Source: Picochlorum sp. 'celeri' (lineage: Eukaryota; Chlorophyta; Trebouxiophyceae). Taken from it: a DNA stretch of 64,000 nucleotides. Below are positions 40,576-52,588 of the stretch, piece by piece. Location: the NCBI GenBank assembly GCA_010909725.1, contig JAACMV010000002.1:372001-436000 (forward strand), in the 5' to 3' direction. A model generated the notes under the pieces. It had not been told where the DNA came from and searched no databases. It worked only from the letters and a program-made list of their open reading frames with translations. The first letter of the stretch is position 1, and every line of letters starts with the position of its first letter. Made by a program: the position numbers and the translations under genes.

Positions 40576-41124
40576 TCATTCATTATAATGTGTATGGAGT
40601 ATGCAAAAGCCAGACTGTATGATGATTGGTGCACGTCGAAGACCTTCATCTTTAAATGCATCATGCACCGATCAAATGCTCTGCTCGACCGAGAGAATTG
40701 CCTCGATACACATGTTATATAATCCGGTCCGAGGGTTTGTTTGACCGGATCATGTGCTCTTGCCCTCAGGGTTTCACGTGGATAAGCCTATCCATCGTGG
40801 ATAAAGTTGAGCATCAAGAATTGCCCCTTGAGTCGTATATAGCCCAGAGATACCGTAATTTTAAACCGATATATATTCAAAACCGGTTTCAGACGACGGT
40901 GTCTTGTTCTTTCCAGTTGACAGTGTCTGTTGTCGACGAGATTTCCAGTATAATTGAATTAACCAAGGAACTCGTCGATCGCGCGTCTTGTCGCTGATAT
41001 AGTATATCTAAGCTACTAAAGTATTACGATATACTCTATATTTGGAGAGAACTGATCATTTTCAAAGGAAGGAACGAGAGCAGCAGTATATACAGACTAC
41101 CACTATTGCCAAGGGCCATGGTCC
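40576..41124. promoter_or_regulatory. Divergent intergenic region
   Basis: Close to 550 bp lies between the zinc-motif gene (leftward) and the plant-specific-domain gene (rightward). An open frame at 40656-40997 shows no recognisable features and is not called. Near-repeats AAACCG and CGACG occur around 40860-40985. Confidence 0.35.
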
Positions 41125-41964
41125 ATGCGTGTGAATATGGTTGCAACGACAACGAATAAAGGCGTCAGTAATGGAGGTATCAGTGCAAGGAAGCAGAAAC
41201 GACAGGGTATAGGTGAAGAGAGCAGTATGGCACAGCAGAATACTGCAGACAATGATGCGAATAATAATGTCAATAGTACGCGTGGAGAAGGAGGAGGAGA
41301 GGGCGAAGCGAAATCGACTGTATCAACAGAGGATATTCAGCTGGTTCAGAATTTGATAGAAAAGTGCCTGCAGCTGTATCTGACAAAGGATGAGGTGGTG
41401 TCAGTCCTGCGTGAACAGGCAACTATTGACCCAGAGTTTACGCAGTTGATTTGGTCCAAGTTAGAGGAGCAGAATCCGGATTTCTTCAAGTGTTATTACA
41501 CGAGGTTGAAACTGAAAGCTCAGATAGTCATGTTTAATCATTTATTAGAGCAGCAGGTACAGGTGATACAGAAGATGCAGCGAGGGTGGCAGGGAAATAA
41601 TGGAAGTTCGACGGCGTCTGGGATTCCACTCTTTTGTCAAACTGGTGGATCTGGGGCGAGGATGCATTCAAATGCAGGCCATGTGGGGATGGATGATCCA
41701 CGAGGATCAGCCATGATGCCACATCATAGTATGTATCGGCAAGATGGTGCCACCCCAGAGAGGGATTTGAACATTTTTTCCGCTGAGACTGGCGGTTCTA
41801 GTCCGTTGAGTCATTTCAATGGTATTGATAATGATATAGGTGATTTTGGAGGTATGCTGCCCTCGTCAGGCGCGCAACGTGGGATGGGTTTGCCTCGGAA
41901 TATATCCATGTCTGATTTGGATTTTGGCGATGGTAAATCCCCATTGAATGATCATGGGACATAG
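41125..41964 (+). CDS. Protein with plant-specific TIGR01589-type domain
   Basis: A single exon of 279 residues. Residues 70-145 closely follow a domain known mainly from land plants and green algae: LVQNLIEKCLQLYLTKDEVV, IDPEFTQLIWSKLEEQNPDFF, then YYTRLKLKAQIVMFNHLLEQQ. The flanks are disordered, Asn/Gly/Ser rich. Function of the family is unknown to me; it is helical and likely mediates protein-protein contacts. Its presence is one of the strongest indications that the genome belongs to the green lineage. Confidence 0.8.
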   Translation: MRVNMVATTTNKGVSNGGISARKQKRQGIGEESSMAQQNTADNDANNNVNSTRGEGGGEGEAKSTVSTEDIQLVQNLIEKCLQLYLTKDEVVSVLREQATIDPEFTQLIWSKLEEQNPDFFKCYYTRLKLKAQIVMFNHLLEQQVQVIQKMQRGWQGNNGSSTASGIPLFCQTGGSGARMHSNAGHVGMDDPRGSAMMPHHSMYRQDGATPERDLNIFSAETGGSSPLSHFNGIDNDIGDFGGMLPSSGAQRGMGLPRNISMSDLDFGDGKSPLNDHGT

Positions 41965-42022
41965 AACAAGATTTGATATCAACAATAACTACTGCTAATT
42001 TATTATTATTCTTATTATAATG

Positions 42023-43038
42023 TTATCTAAATGGTGATTTGCCCTCTCCCCACACATCTCTTCGGTGCAGTGTAGGGCGATTTTCTTCGTCAATGTACAG
42101 CAATTCTTGGCATGTATTCGAGCTATTTGAGTTGAAATCTATTCCGTTATCCCATCGTGTCCATTCTGATCCTGATCCTCCTACGTGACAGTCGAATTCT
42201 CTGTGATTTGCTGGTCCATTCCTTGTGAGGCCGTTCAACTCCTTCTCGCTAGGTACTTGCAGCACCCTGTTGGATCCAGATTGCCATGCTACGATTGCCA
42301 TTTTCCGTGTAATCTTTTGAACATCCGGTGGAGACGTGTCCGGGTGTGACCTATAGGTATAATCAACTGTGCCTTCTGCATTTGCATTCACCTGCTGTGT
42401 CCAGTCTTGCTCTTCCAAAATGACATACTTGTACTCAACCTTTGACCCTGCTGGCAACTCTACTTCAACAGCCCAAATATCATCGGGCTCCCAGCACATT
42501 GGAACCTTGGCAATGGACAGAAATGACCATCCAAAAGGAATGGCTGACCCACCAACACACAACATTTGTCTGCTGTGTACTCTATACGCCACCGTTAAGC
42601 GAACACGTACTAGCGGAGGTGTTCGTTTTAATGCTGATGTGGATCTGCACAGGAAATATACAATCGGTGAGCATCAGCTCGGTGTAGACTCGGGTTGATT
42701 GCCAAGACTCGAGCCATTGATCGTTGAGAATTGCTCTAGGGAGGCTAGATGGCATACAGAGTTACATCATACCTGACTGGGAATTTAATAAACGATCCAG
42801 CGCTCGCCAACCCTCTCAAAAAGTCTCGATCCCGTTGTCCTCCCTCTGACATGAAAAGTGGGCCAGGAATTGCCTCATTTCTTACAACCAGCCCTTGAGA
42901 TTGCCGTTTTGGACGTCTCTTATGATCTATTGAATAAGATATGATTGATCCATGGAAAGATGTCTTCAGGTTTGGGTGCTCCTGATAGTTGGCAGACCGT
43001 GCCTTTGGCGAGGCTGAAAGGCACGCTATTCCAACCAT
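42023..43038 (-). CDS. CBM20 starch-binding-domain protein
   Basis: Exon 1 at 42773-43038 and exon 2 at 42023-42644 are separated by a 128-nt intron (GTATGA...TGCAG), giving 295 residues. The first 90 residues include a basic, Ser-rich leader compatible with plastid import. The CBM20 fold follows, beginning VRVRLTVAYRVHSRQMLCVGG, then LG/FGWSFLSIAKVPMCW, a Trp-x-Val-x2-ELP strand and KVEYKYVILEEQDW, which carries the usual YKYVI element before the sugar-contacting Trp. The C-terminal part is Asn/Ser rich without a catalytic domain. It may tether a partner to plastid starch granules. Confidence 0.8.
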
Positions 43039-43215
43039 ACGAGCGAAGCAACAGTATCAATATTTAAATAATAGTTATTGATAATGACTTAATGGATCGG
43101 TGGGGGGAAACGGTGCATGGTGGCGCGAGTCGGACGAGTACGGAATTCAGATGTTGCCATCTCCAATGTGTTACAAGTGGACTTACGGCGCAGTACTGCA
43201 GTACGGATGTTGATC

Positions 43216-46200
43216 CTACTTTGATTTGCGCTGTTCGTCCATCCACTGGAGAATTCTATTCTTGAGATCAGGGAGTTCCTCGAGATCATCCTCGGTCATC
43301 ATTTCTCTGCTGAAGGGGTCTCGATTATCTGTCAAGAGATGCTGAAGGATTGTTGTTCGATCCAAAATTTGACCTGATGGGAGCTTGACTGGATCCTTCA
43401 TAATTCTACAGGAGAGAGGATCTTCGAATTCTTCTGGCGCATCTTCAAAGTTTTCATCATCTGCTGCACTTGCCTTGACAGCCTCTGCGGCCTGTATGCG
43501 GAGTTGGTCAATGCTTTGTACAATATCACTGGGAGCCCCAAGAGAGGATAAGATGCTAATGAGATGCTCAAAGATGCTTGGATCTGATCCATAGTAGTCA
43601 GTATCTGCAGCAACAGCCTGGGCCCATTCCTCATTGTTCGCCTTGAATAAATTTGCATGGATGCGGGCCAGGCTGGAAAGCAGTTCGCGGGGCTTCCACC
43701 CATATTTTTCCGGATTCTTCAACTTTAATCGCTTTCTTTCTGTTGGAAGTGTCATATATCTAAGGAAGAAATCTAGAATCCTCGCCTGGCGATCGCGAAC
43801 TTGGAGATCAAAGAAGCGTGCACAGATTTGGGGGTCATCTGATGTAATCTCCATGAGCTTGAGGTACACCGATGACAAGCCAAAGTCGCTCAGGAGGTGC
43901 CTTCGATGACTATCTAAATTGCTAGTGAGCTCATCTCGAGTACTACTGGGCAGAGCATGCCATGTCTGCTCATCTGCCATTTGCATTTCAATATCCCTGA
44001 CTTCTGGGAGTGCTTCCAAAGCCTCTTGCAAGAGATGCTGGCTGTCATTGATCATCATGTTGACAAATCGAACATATAGTTTTGGATCATTTTGGACCAC
44101 TCGTGTCCATGCTTGTCTATGACCTGGGTGGTCCCACAGATAAATCATCACCTCTCCAATTTGGTAGCGGGTATTGAACTTTTCATAAAAGGCATTGTGT
44201 CGGTCTGTTCGTTCGATTTCGACAAACAGCAAGACGAGAGCTTTTACCAAGTTTTCAACAACCAGTGGGTGTGCGTTGATCATCGCTGCTACTTCCTGTG
44301 AAGCTTGTGGAGTAAATCTTCTGCTGGACCAAGGGTGTGCATCATCCCTGTCTTCATCATGAGGCATGTATGAGGAGAGCGTCTCGACCATCTTCCCACG
44401 CAAATATGGATTTTTCACATAATCATTGCTCCCCAAGAAAAATGCAAAGAATAACATGAACTGTTCCACAAGATTGGGCGTGAGCAGTTGAGTCCCAACG
44501 TGCCCAATCCATGTCAAACCCATGCAAAGGTTCTCCACCAGGTATTCCTGCAAAAAATCATCGTATGGTGATGCATGCATCAATAAATCCCTTGATTGAA
44601 TCAAAAATATTTCGTACCGGTAAAGAGAGGAATTCCTTTGGAGCTGGTGATGGTAGTGGCAGGGAAAGATGCTCCCCAGTTGCTGACATGCCAAATGCGA
44701 GTTTGGGCAGATATGAAGACAATAAACCATAATATGCCACAAAGTCGTCCAGAAACTCCCTCTGTTGCATGCTAACTTCAAAACACATTGCCATACTTCT
44801 CAATCGAGACGATACCTTTCTGAGAGAATCCACGCGCATGGACATGAATGGATCAGACGGTGCCATGGAGGCCTCACGATCATACTCACGGGCAGCACGG
44901 ACAAGCTGTTGACAATTCTCCAGAGCTTTGAAGATACTTAGCCTTAAAGCATTCCCTGTTAAGAAAAAACATTCACAGATAAAGTGATAGGCACAGTCCT
45001 CATTCAATATGTGCTCTTGAGTCCACTGTTGAAGCTCTTCATGAGTGAGCCCCAACCTGGTGTCATCATCAAAAGCACATCCCCTTGCACGAGAATCAGA
45101 CAGGTACAGCACATCTAACTTGGACCATGCCTTCCCAGTAGAGGGATCTAGGAATGGTCTACAAAGACGCAACAAAACTGCAGAAACATTCAGCATAAAG
45201 CCATCTGTCGATGCCTTCTTCATGTCTGGTCTCATTTTTGTCCGCTCCTTGTTCACTGACAGAACTGCTGCAAACCAATCCAATACGCGAGTTTTGGCGT
45301 CTTGATTCTTTAACAAAGTCATAATTATTCTGTGCAAGAAAGTATGTGCCTGATCCAGCGACGTTTGGATTGTCGTGGCGGCAGTTCGAATATCTGCCTT
45401 CCTGCCAGCATCTCCTCCAGGGAAGCATTTCTCTGCAACGTCCGGGGACCTGCCATTGTCACTAGCAGACAATGGATTCTCCATAATATCTGGTATACTC
45501 GATATTCCAAACGCAGCCCCTAATATTGTTTTATTTTCTATAAATCTTCCGTCGACGTCACTCAACGCATCACTCCCAGGCAAGAATAAAGCAGAGTTGC
45601 ACACATGTGCCGCAACCACCTTATTGGCCATAATATTCATCAACGCAGACAGAGCGGATGAGAAATCTCCCAGGATGCTAATTTTAGACATCACATTGAT
45701 CAAGGAGCCCCCAATCTGCTCGATAAGGTCTCCTATATTCTCATCCTCAAACCGAGACACATAGTCTGACAAGAACTCTGGGTGAATGGCTTCCACTTTT
45801 GTACTATTCCTCACCTCTTCAGGAATCAAACTCCCAAAGACACCACTATATGGATCTCCAGATTGCACCAGGTAGGAATCGACAATCTGCCCGCCTCCTC
45901 GAAGCTCAGCTTGCTCTGGCTGTGGGAACATGCTCATCTGCAACATAAACCCCACATATGAAACAGACAACTGCCTTGACAGTGCCAATGCCTCAATCGC
46001 ATCATTTTTCTCTGCATCAGAGATTGTAGGATCACTCTGAACTTTGGAATACAGATCCATTGACCGACGATGGCATCCAATCAGATATTGAACAGGCCAG
46101 GGAGTCTTGTTTGAAACGCTACCAGCCCCTTCCAACAAACGACACATAATTGCCCGTTCAAGTGTACTCTGTTCCAACCTAAGCGCCTCTTTTGATCCAT

Positions 46201-46399
46201 TATTTTCAGATACAAGCTCCTGCGCAGCATAATAATGTCAGAAGAAGAAGAGCGTGCAGCGAAAAGAGTTTCCCCAAATCCGTACCTCCGCTAAGGATTT
46301 TAAGAAGGTGTATGGCTGCCCATCCTCGTTATATGACTGATTTGTTTCATCTAGAGTAAAATGGAATGTCTGTTCAAGTATACGGTTCGTTGACGACAT
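43216..46399 (-). CDS. UFD2: Ubiquitin conjugation factor E4 (UFD2/UBE4), U-box
   Basis: Three exons, 46286-46399, 44618-46219 and 43216-44547, with introns of 66 and 70 nt (donors GTACGG and GTACGA), give 1015 residues. The Ufd2 core is recognisable: DLYSKVQ..., FLPGSDAL, LPEYLVENLCMGLTWIG across the second splice, NPYLRGKMVETL, KFNTRYQIGEVMIYLW, RFVNMMINDSQHLLQEAL, and LARIHANLFKANNEEWAQAV. The U-box is at the end: FEDPLSCRIMKDPVKLPSGQ, DRTTILQHLL, DPFSREMM. It extends ubiquitin chains on substrates together with CDC48 and delivers them to the proteasome. Confidence 0.95.
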
Positions 46400-46557
46400 G
46401 GTTTGTCCTTTTTCAAACAAAAAGCCACTGATTCCTGTTTTGAAACTCTGAATCGCTCGAATAAGTCTTGTTTATGCGATATGGACCATATTTAATACAT
46501 ATAATTACCCAATAAATAAAATTAAAGTGGGAATGCTAGTATCTGGTCCAATTAGTA

Positions 46558-49068
46558 CTAGACCAGATCAATGCCATGCTTCATGGGAAGACCAGCAGAG
46601 GAGCCTTGACGAATGACTCGACCAATCTTCCGAGCCTGCTCAAAACCAGCCCGCCTCAGATCTTCCAAGCACTGCTCTGTGTTGGAGGGATCTAGTGTGA
46701 GAACCAAACCACCGCTTGTCTGTGGATCCAAGAGAGCTCCCCAGATGTTTTTCTGCTTGGCTGCATCAATCCCTGAAACACAAGGGGCAGACCTTTCTTC
46801 ATTCCCTTGTGACAGGGAGCTCGAAATGCCTTGTTCGAGGCAGTACTCAACACCAGAAAAGAGTGGAATAGATTCGATATCGAGCTGGCATCGTGCATGT
46901 GAAGCCTCGCACATTTCTAGAATGTGTCCCAGCAGGCCAAATCCCGTGATATCTGTACATGCTGTGATGGAGTGCTTTTGGCATGCTGTCCGGGCATTCA
47001 TGTTGCTAAGACACATTGATTCTATTACTGTAGTATACCAATGTCCTATTGGAAGTCCAGTATCTGCAGCTGCAAGAAGAATGCCAGTGCCCAGAGGCTT
47101 TGTGAGAATAATGTCATTGCCAGGAACCATCCCAGACTTTTTCCACATGTATCCATCCTGCACATGCCCAGTGATGCTAAAGCCCATCGACATATCGTTA
47201 CCTTCACTTGTATGCCCACCAATAAGCTTACAATCTGCTTCAGCGAGAGCATCCATGGCACCACACATCATGTGATAGAGTTGCTGCTCCATCTTCTTTG
47301 GAAGGGCAAACGGAAGGACTGCGAGGGCAAGTGCGGATGTTGGCACGCCATTCATCGCATAGATATCACTCATCGAGTGTATTGCTGATATATAACCAAA
47401 TACGTATGGGTCCTGCAATGCCGTAGGTGATTTGAAGAAATCTATTGTCTGCAACAATGTGTTGCCAGCCGGTGGAGGGGGGATTACGGCAGCATCATCA
47501 CCCCATTCAATCGACACAGATGCCTCCGGCCTAGCCCTTGCCTCCACCTTTTTCAGGACGGAAGAAAGTATATTTGATCCTATCTTCGATCCACAGCCGC
47601 CACAGCGCATGGCAGCTTCTTGCATCAGATTCTTGTATGCATCATTGTCTGGCATTTCCTTGGGCATGGCGGGAGCCATGGCAGAAGACATGAAATCCAG
47701 TCCATCTCCGTATTTGTGCATGAAGGTGCGGTCAATATGATCTTTCCATTTCCATAATAACGCAGCATCAAATGCTATAAATTGTTTCACCATGAGAGCA
47801 TACTGGTTTCCGCATGCAATCAAGTTGAGGTGAGAACTCTGTGGTTGCCATGGGCGGAGGGCCTTGCCTTGAAGCGTCCTCTCAATATTGTCCGCAATGA
47901 TTGGACCCTGCGCATCGAACGAACAAGGTGATACGGTATACAATAAGGATAAACATGTTGATAGATGACGCACCGCTCGGACTGCATACACGCCAGCTTT
48001 AGGCCTAGGGCTCTTGGCCAATGTCACACAGTCTCCAGCACCAAATATATTCCCTGGACCATTGCAGCTCTGCAAATATTCGTCTACCAACATGTATCCA
48101 TTGTCATCTAACTCTAACCCTGTATTTTTAAACCACTCTGGTGCCTTTGCATGCGTACACCATAAACATTCATCAAATTGCAACACATGGCCATTGCTCA
48201 GCACAAGAGATCCATTATCCACGCGCTCAACCCCACCATCTATTTCGAAAAGCTGTATATCTCTTTCTTTGAGCAGTCGTAGCATACGTATTCGAGCATT
48301 TGGATGAAGAGATGAGAGAATGTGTCCCTTCGATACAAGGGTTACATGCATTGTTCGAGTGTCATGCTGATACTCTTGAAGCCTGTATTGAAGAGCACAT
48401 GCCAACTCAACTCCCCCCGCTCCTCCCCCGACAACCACAATGTGGTGTGATGACGTACTATGTTTGATACCATCGAATATACGTTGGATTTTTGCGGCGA
48501 AAGAGGCAATAGGCTTTACTGGGGTGGCATGCTCCAGAACCCCTGGGACTAAACTCTCTGAAGGGGTTATGCCTACATTTACTGACAAGATATCGTACTC
48601 CAGCGGCGGCCTGTTACCTTCCAGTAGAACACTCTTCTCCGATGTATTTATTCCTACGGCAGACGAGACTATGACTCGGGCATTCGCGTACTTGGCTAAT
48701 CTACACAGGTCAATGTGGCAATCCTGCAAGCTGTAAAACCCAGAGACAAATCCAGGAATCATTCCACTGCATGGCATATATACATAATCTCACAATGAGC
48801 TCAAACTGGATGCAATCCGACACATGCAGATACGTGACCGTAGCTTACCTATACGGAGCCGAGAGCGTGGGCGTGACAACGGTGAGCCGTACCCCTGGCT
48901 GAGGCTTCATACCAAACCGTCGAAGGACTTCGACATGGCTATGACCTCCGCCGAGTAACACCACATCCTGCACCAGAATATGCATCCTTAATATTTCGAT
49001 GATATTAAAATCCACCCTCTGGGACAAGATCGCACCTTGTACACAGGCAACGCTGCCATGCTCTTCAT
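46558..49068 (-). CDS. SELD: NADH dehydrogenase-like/selenophosphate synthetase fusion (SelD)
   Basis: Four exons, 49036-49068, 48849-48967, 47974-48766 and 46558-47907 (introns 68, 82 and 66 nt), give 764 residues. Residues 12-390 form a type II NADH-dehydrogenase-like flavoprotein: GGGHSHVEVL at 17-26, a second dinucleotide fold IVVVGGGAGGVELA, and GNIFGAGDC. The last 345 residues are SelD: catalytic Cys420 and Lys423 in CGGCGSK, DDAAVI, SDIYAMNG, LIGGHTSEG, and DPQTSGGL near the end. The enzyme makes selenophosphate from selenide and ATP for selenocysteine synthesis. The catalytic position is Cys, not Sec. The fusion is known from other algae. The third intron is in frame with no stop. Confidence 0.93.
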
Positions 49069-49291
49069 TGGGTGGTGCACGTGTACCTTGTCTTGTCCTC
49101 AGATGGTCTCGTATTCGTCAGACCCTAATGTTTAGTACTTTAGTTTCGATATGACATCGATTTAATGGCTGACGTGTTTTCTTGCTATTGTGATTGGAGA
49201 GTTACAGGGCATTCATGAATTTTTCATCACTGGTCCATATGTGAGATGAATGATCACATGAGGCATGTGATCATTTCCTCGCCGGGTATGA

Positions 49292-51455
49292 TTATGGCAT
49301 CTCAAGCTTTCTTTGCTTTATTGGAGACTTTGTCTTTCTCCGCATGTATGCAGCCAGTTTCTTAATGGGGCTCTTCTTCTTCTGTTCTTTTGAAATCTCT
49401 TTGAGAGCAAGGTCCTGTTCATTGAACAACCACTCTTCCTCATCTGCATCTACAACACTGTTTGCCCTTGAGAGGGCTTCTACGCGAGCTGTCAGTAGAG
49501 CCTCGACCTCATCTTGAGCCTCGAGGAGATCAGATTTCGCCTTTTGCATCTGCTTCTTTGTTGTGGTCGCTTCTTCCTCTGCAGCCTCTGCCCTTTTCAG
49601 AGCTTGATTGAATTTGCTTTTGAAATAGTTGCATTCACTTGTCAATTTGTCCACCTCTTCTTGCTTTTGTATCAGAACATCTTCCAATTCTGCAATCTTT
49701 TCTTGATTTCTATGACTCGCCTCCATGGCTTTTCGTAATTGTGATGTATGGACAGATTCCAATTCTCCCACGGCCTCCATGTGCCTGTTATTCTGCTGCT
49801 CCATTTCCATGGCCATCTCCTGTCTCAGAGCATCCAGAGCCTGTTGCACTCTCCTCTCCTCTCGCTCTCGTAACTTTCCTGGCGTCTTCTCTTCATGTAT
49901 TATAATAGGAACAGAGATTTCTGCCGACTCGTTGTACAATCTCTCCGCAGTGTCTGCCCTGTGTTCCAAATGATTGATCACTGTCTCTTGCTCTTTGCAT
50001 GTGTGCCTAAGAGTTTCTATTTCATCCTCGTATTTGGCCTTTTCACTCGCCCACGATATTTTTGCTTCTTCATACTTGGAAGTCACGTGGACAAGCTCTT
50101 TATCTTTCATCTGTGCTGATGCCGTCACGGATTGGAGCACCTGTTGCAATGCTTTTAGTTCTGTTGCCTGCTCAGAGCTAATACTCACATGCGCCTTCAA
50201 TTTTCGGCATTCAGCCGTTGCTTCAGCAGCCATTTCTTCAGCCACATCTACACGATGTATGTATGATTCGATTTCTGCTTTCGCTTGATCGAGCTCGAGA
50301 TGCAGCGCCCTCTGAGAAGACACGGCATCATCACGCTCACTCATGACGGCAATCAAGCTTTCGGCCTTCTCAGCAGCGTATTTCTTTGATGACAAAGCTT
50401 CTCTTTGCAATCGATTCATCTCTCTATGCAACGCATCAAACTCTGCCCGGAACGCCTCCACATCAGCCTCGTGCTTCTTTTTTGAACCAGATAATTGAAG
50501 TTCAACTGACTGGAACGAGTCCTGTACATCTACAAGTCTCTGTTCCAACTCCAACCGTCTATTCTTCTCATTTCTCATCAACTCTTCGGCTGTACTGGCA
50601 CGAGCCTCGGCCTGATCAGCAGCAATCTGAGCATTCTCGACATCCTCCCTCAATGCCTGCATAGACGTTGACTCACGATCCAAAGATGCCTTGATGGTCT
50701 CCAGCTCTTCCATCGAATGCTCGGCTTCCCTCTCTGCCCTTTCCTTCTTCACCCGAGTATCCTTTAGTTCGGCTGCCATTGACACCAATTTATCCTGGAG
50801 ATTTGAGATTTCTGTCTTCAACTCTTCCACAAACACATCCCGCTTCTCCACCTTTGATGCATATCGCGCGACTTTACTTTCCAACATTCGAATCGTCGCC
50901 GACATCTTTGAATTACTCTTTTCCAACGAGTCATACGAGTCTGCCCGCCTTGCCCTCTCTGCAAGTGCCAAATCAACATCTCTTCTCTTTGAATCACTAC
51001 GAAGAGCCAAGATCTCTCTTCTCAACTGCCCCACACTCTTTGTTGTTGGTACCACCCCGCGTTTCACGCCTTGATCTACTGGGCTGGCGTCACCACCGTG
51101 GTGGTGATGCTGGCGATGCACAACATGCTCCAAGTCTTGTGCCATCTTTTGCCTGCACATAAAACGATCAGTCAACTCCATACACAGAATGCCCAGACTA
51201 TGGATTAACATACCAGGTAGCCAGCTTTGCCTTGGCTTGTTCAAAGCCATTGTATCGCGTGCTATTGCTTCCATCATGGACCATGGTTTGTTTCAGCCTC
51301 TCACGCCTGGAAGAGTCAGCTGCGGACTTGAATTCCCTCCACGCAGATATAAACCCACTGTTGTCATCATATTCCTTATTTTTCATATTTGTACCTATTT
51401 TCTCAATGCCATCTGTGGCATTCGCGGGGCTGTCAAAGACGTCAAGAGTCGTCAT
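49292..51455 (-). CDS. Long coiled-coil protein, unknown function
   Basis: Exon 1 at 51214-51455 and exon 2 at 49292-51152 are joined over a 61-nt intron (GTATGT...TGCAG), giving 700 residues. After an N-terminal segment of about 150 residues with a His run (HHHHGG), almost the whole chain to residue 660 is heptad-repeat coiled coil rich in Glu, Lys, Ala and Arg with few Pro or Gly. The tail is basic and carries two SPIK sites (SPIKKLAAYMRRK, SPIKQRK) resembling CDK targets. This suggests a filamentous, tethering, centrosomal or flagellar protein; no specific family is recognised. Confidence 0.7.
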
Positions 51456-51593
51456 GGCGACAATGTCAGTTGGTAACGGTCAACACCGGGTATTACCACA
51501 ATACCAATTCTCGGAACCCGGCAATATCATAAATCATATGAATACCAGATATGCTACCCTTTGTAATCGGTTTCCTTCATGTTTGAGATGTCT

Positions 51594-51601
51594 TTGCTAG
51601 A
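51594..51601 (+). repeat. Target-site duplication, left copy
   Basis: TTGCTAGA, identical to 52203-52210 on the other side of the element. Confidence 0.85.
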
Positions 51602-52202
51602 TAGGCTTGGGTCATCAGCATAGCGGGGCCCCGGCATAGCGAGCCGCTATGCCATAGTCTATGCTATGCTATGCCGTTTTTTTTGGCCCGATATGCTATC
51701 TCAGAAGACCCTCCGGTCTAAAGATAGGCTTAGTAGGAGGGTGAAAGAAGGCCATCTCTATGCTGCCCAACAGAATTCGAACTACACATTGTCGACTCAT
51801 CCGATTCGCTGTGTGAAAGCGTGACATTGCAACGATCTTGATTGAATCCAAGAGCATGCACCAGGACAGTCGAAGGTGAAGAATTATATTGATCATCTTG
51901 GCATAACTGCCTACAGCCATCCACCTTCAGTTGGTCGTTAGAAACACTTTTCTTGCGGGAATTGTGTCTTGATCCTTGTCTGAATGATATATATGATTAC
52001 TAATTGCATCTAGAATACGTTTTCAAAACAAATAGAGGCCCTCTGTGGCAGAATCAAGGCAAATATGCTGCAAATATGCTCCAGCATATCGATTTCATAA
52101 CAGTTAGGCCCATCAAAGGGGTCCTTTGACCGATCAATATGTTGAAAACGGCATATCATGCCGCTATGCCGTTTTCACCTTCCAGCATATTACCCAACCC
52201 TA
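51602..52202. mobile_element. Non-autonomous hAT-like element (MITE), 601 bp
   Basis: Terminal inverted repeats are TAGGCTTGGGT (51602-51612) and the complement of ACCCAACCCTA (52192-52202), matching at 10 of 11 positions. The element is flanked by an exact 8-bp direct repeat TTGCTAGA (51594-51601 and 52203-52210), the size of hAT target duplications. There is no coding capacity. Subterminal zones are packed with GGCATAGC/GCTATGCC words forming palindromes at 51620-51676 and 52148-52173, probably transposase-binding sites or hairpins. It shares the terminus and the segment beginning CCATCAAAGG with the decayed element at 26934. Confidence 0.85.
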
Positions 52203-52210
52203 TTGCTAGA
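52203..52210 (+). repeat. Target-site duplication, right copy
   Basis: TTGCTAGA, identical to 51594-51601. Confidence 0.85.
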
Positions 52211-52588
52211 GAATCACCTCTCAAGAAATGGTCCCGGTAGAATGTATGATTTGATGGGACACGTTCACATCAAACATAGTCGAACCACGGGATGGCACAT
52301 TTTCTCTCACAGGGATGTATACGAGGACAACTCGATCAATTATGATGCATCAAGATGAAATCTTTAGTTCAATTCATCTGCTGGATGTAGATATGTCATG
52401 CATGTAGCAGTGCGTCAGAAGAAGCAGGTAGTTATGGTCTGTTGCATACCATGGTAGTGAGGACGCACTATCGTAGGCCACGGAGGCATGGAAGTCGATT
52501 ATATGTAGCATTATGTTTGTTTGGGTGCCTTGTAATAGGTGCGTGTGGCTGTTATTGTTGGTGCTGCGTGGTTTTGTGAAACCAAGGG

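Larger units (their letters stand above)
51456..52588. other. Intergenic region containing a transposon remnant
   Basis: No gene is supported. The first 140 bp should hold the promoter of the coiled-coil gene; the hAT-like element fills 51602-52202; the last 380 bp precede the GT47 gene. Confidence 0.5.

Noticed and set aside
40656..40997. Plus-strand frame of 113 codons in the divergent spacer
   Set aside because: No motif, atypical composition and location in a promoter region.
46558..47907. Possible selenocysteine codon in SelD
   Set aside because: The catalytic position is a TGC/TGT Cys within CGGCGSK and no in-frame TGA occurs in the SelD part.
51696..51924. Short minus-strand frames inside the hAT-like element
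   Set aside because: They show no transposase or BED zinc-finger motif; the element has no coding capacity.
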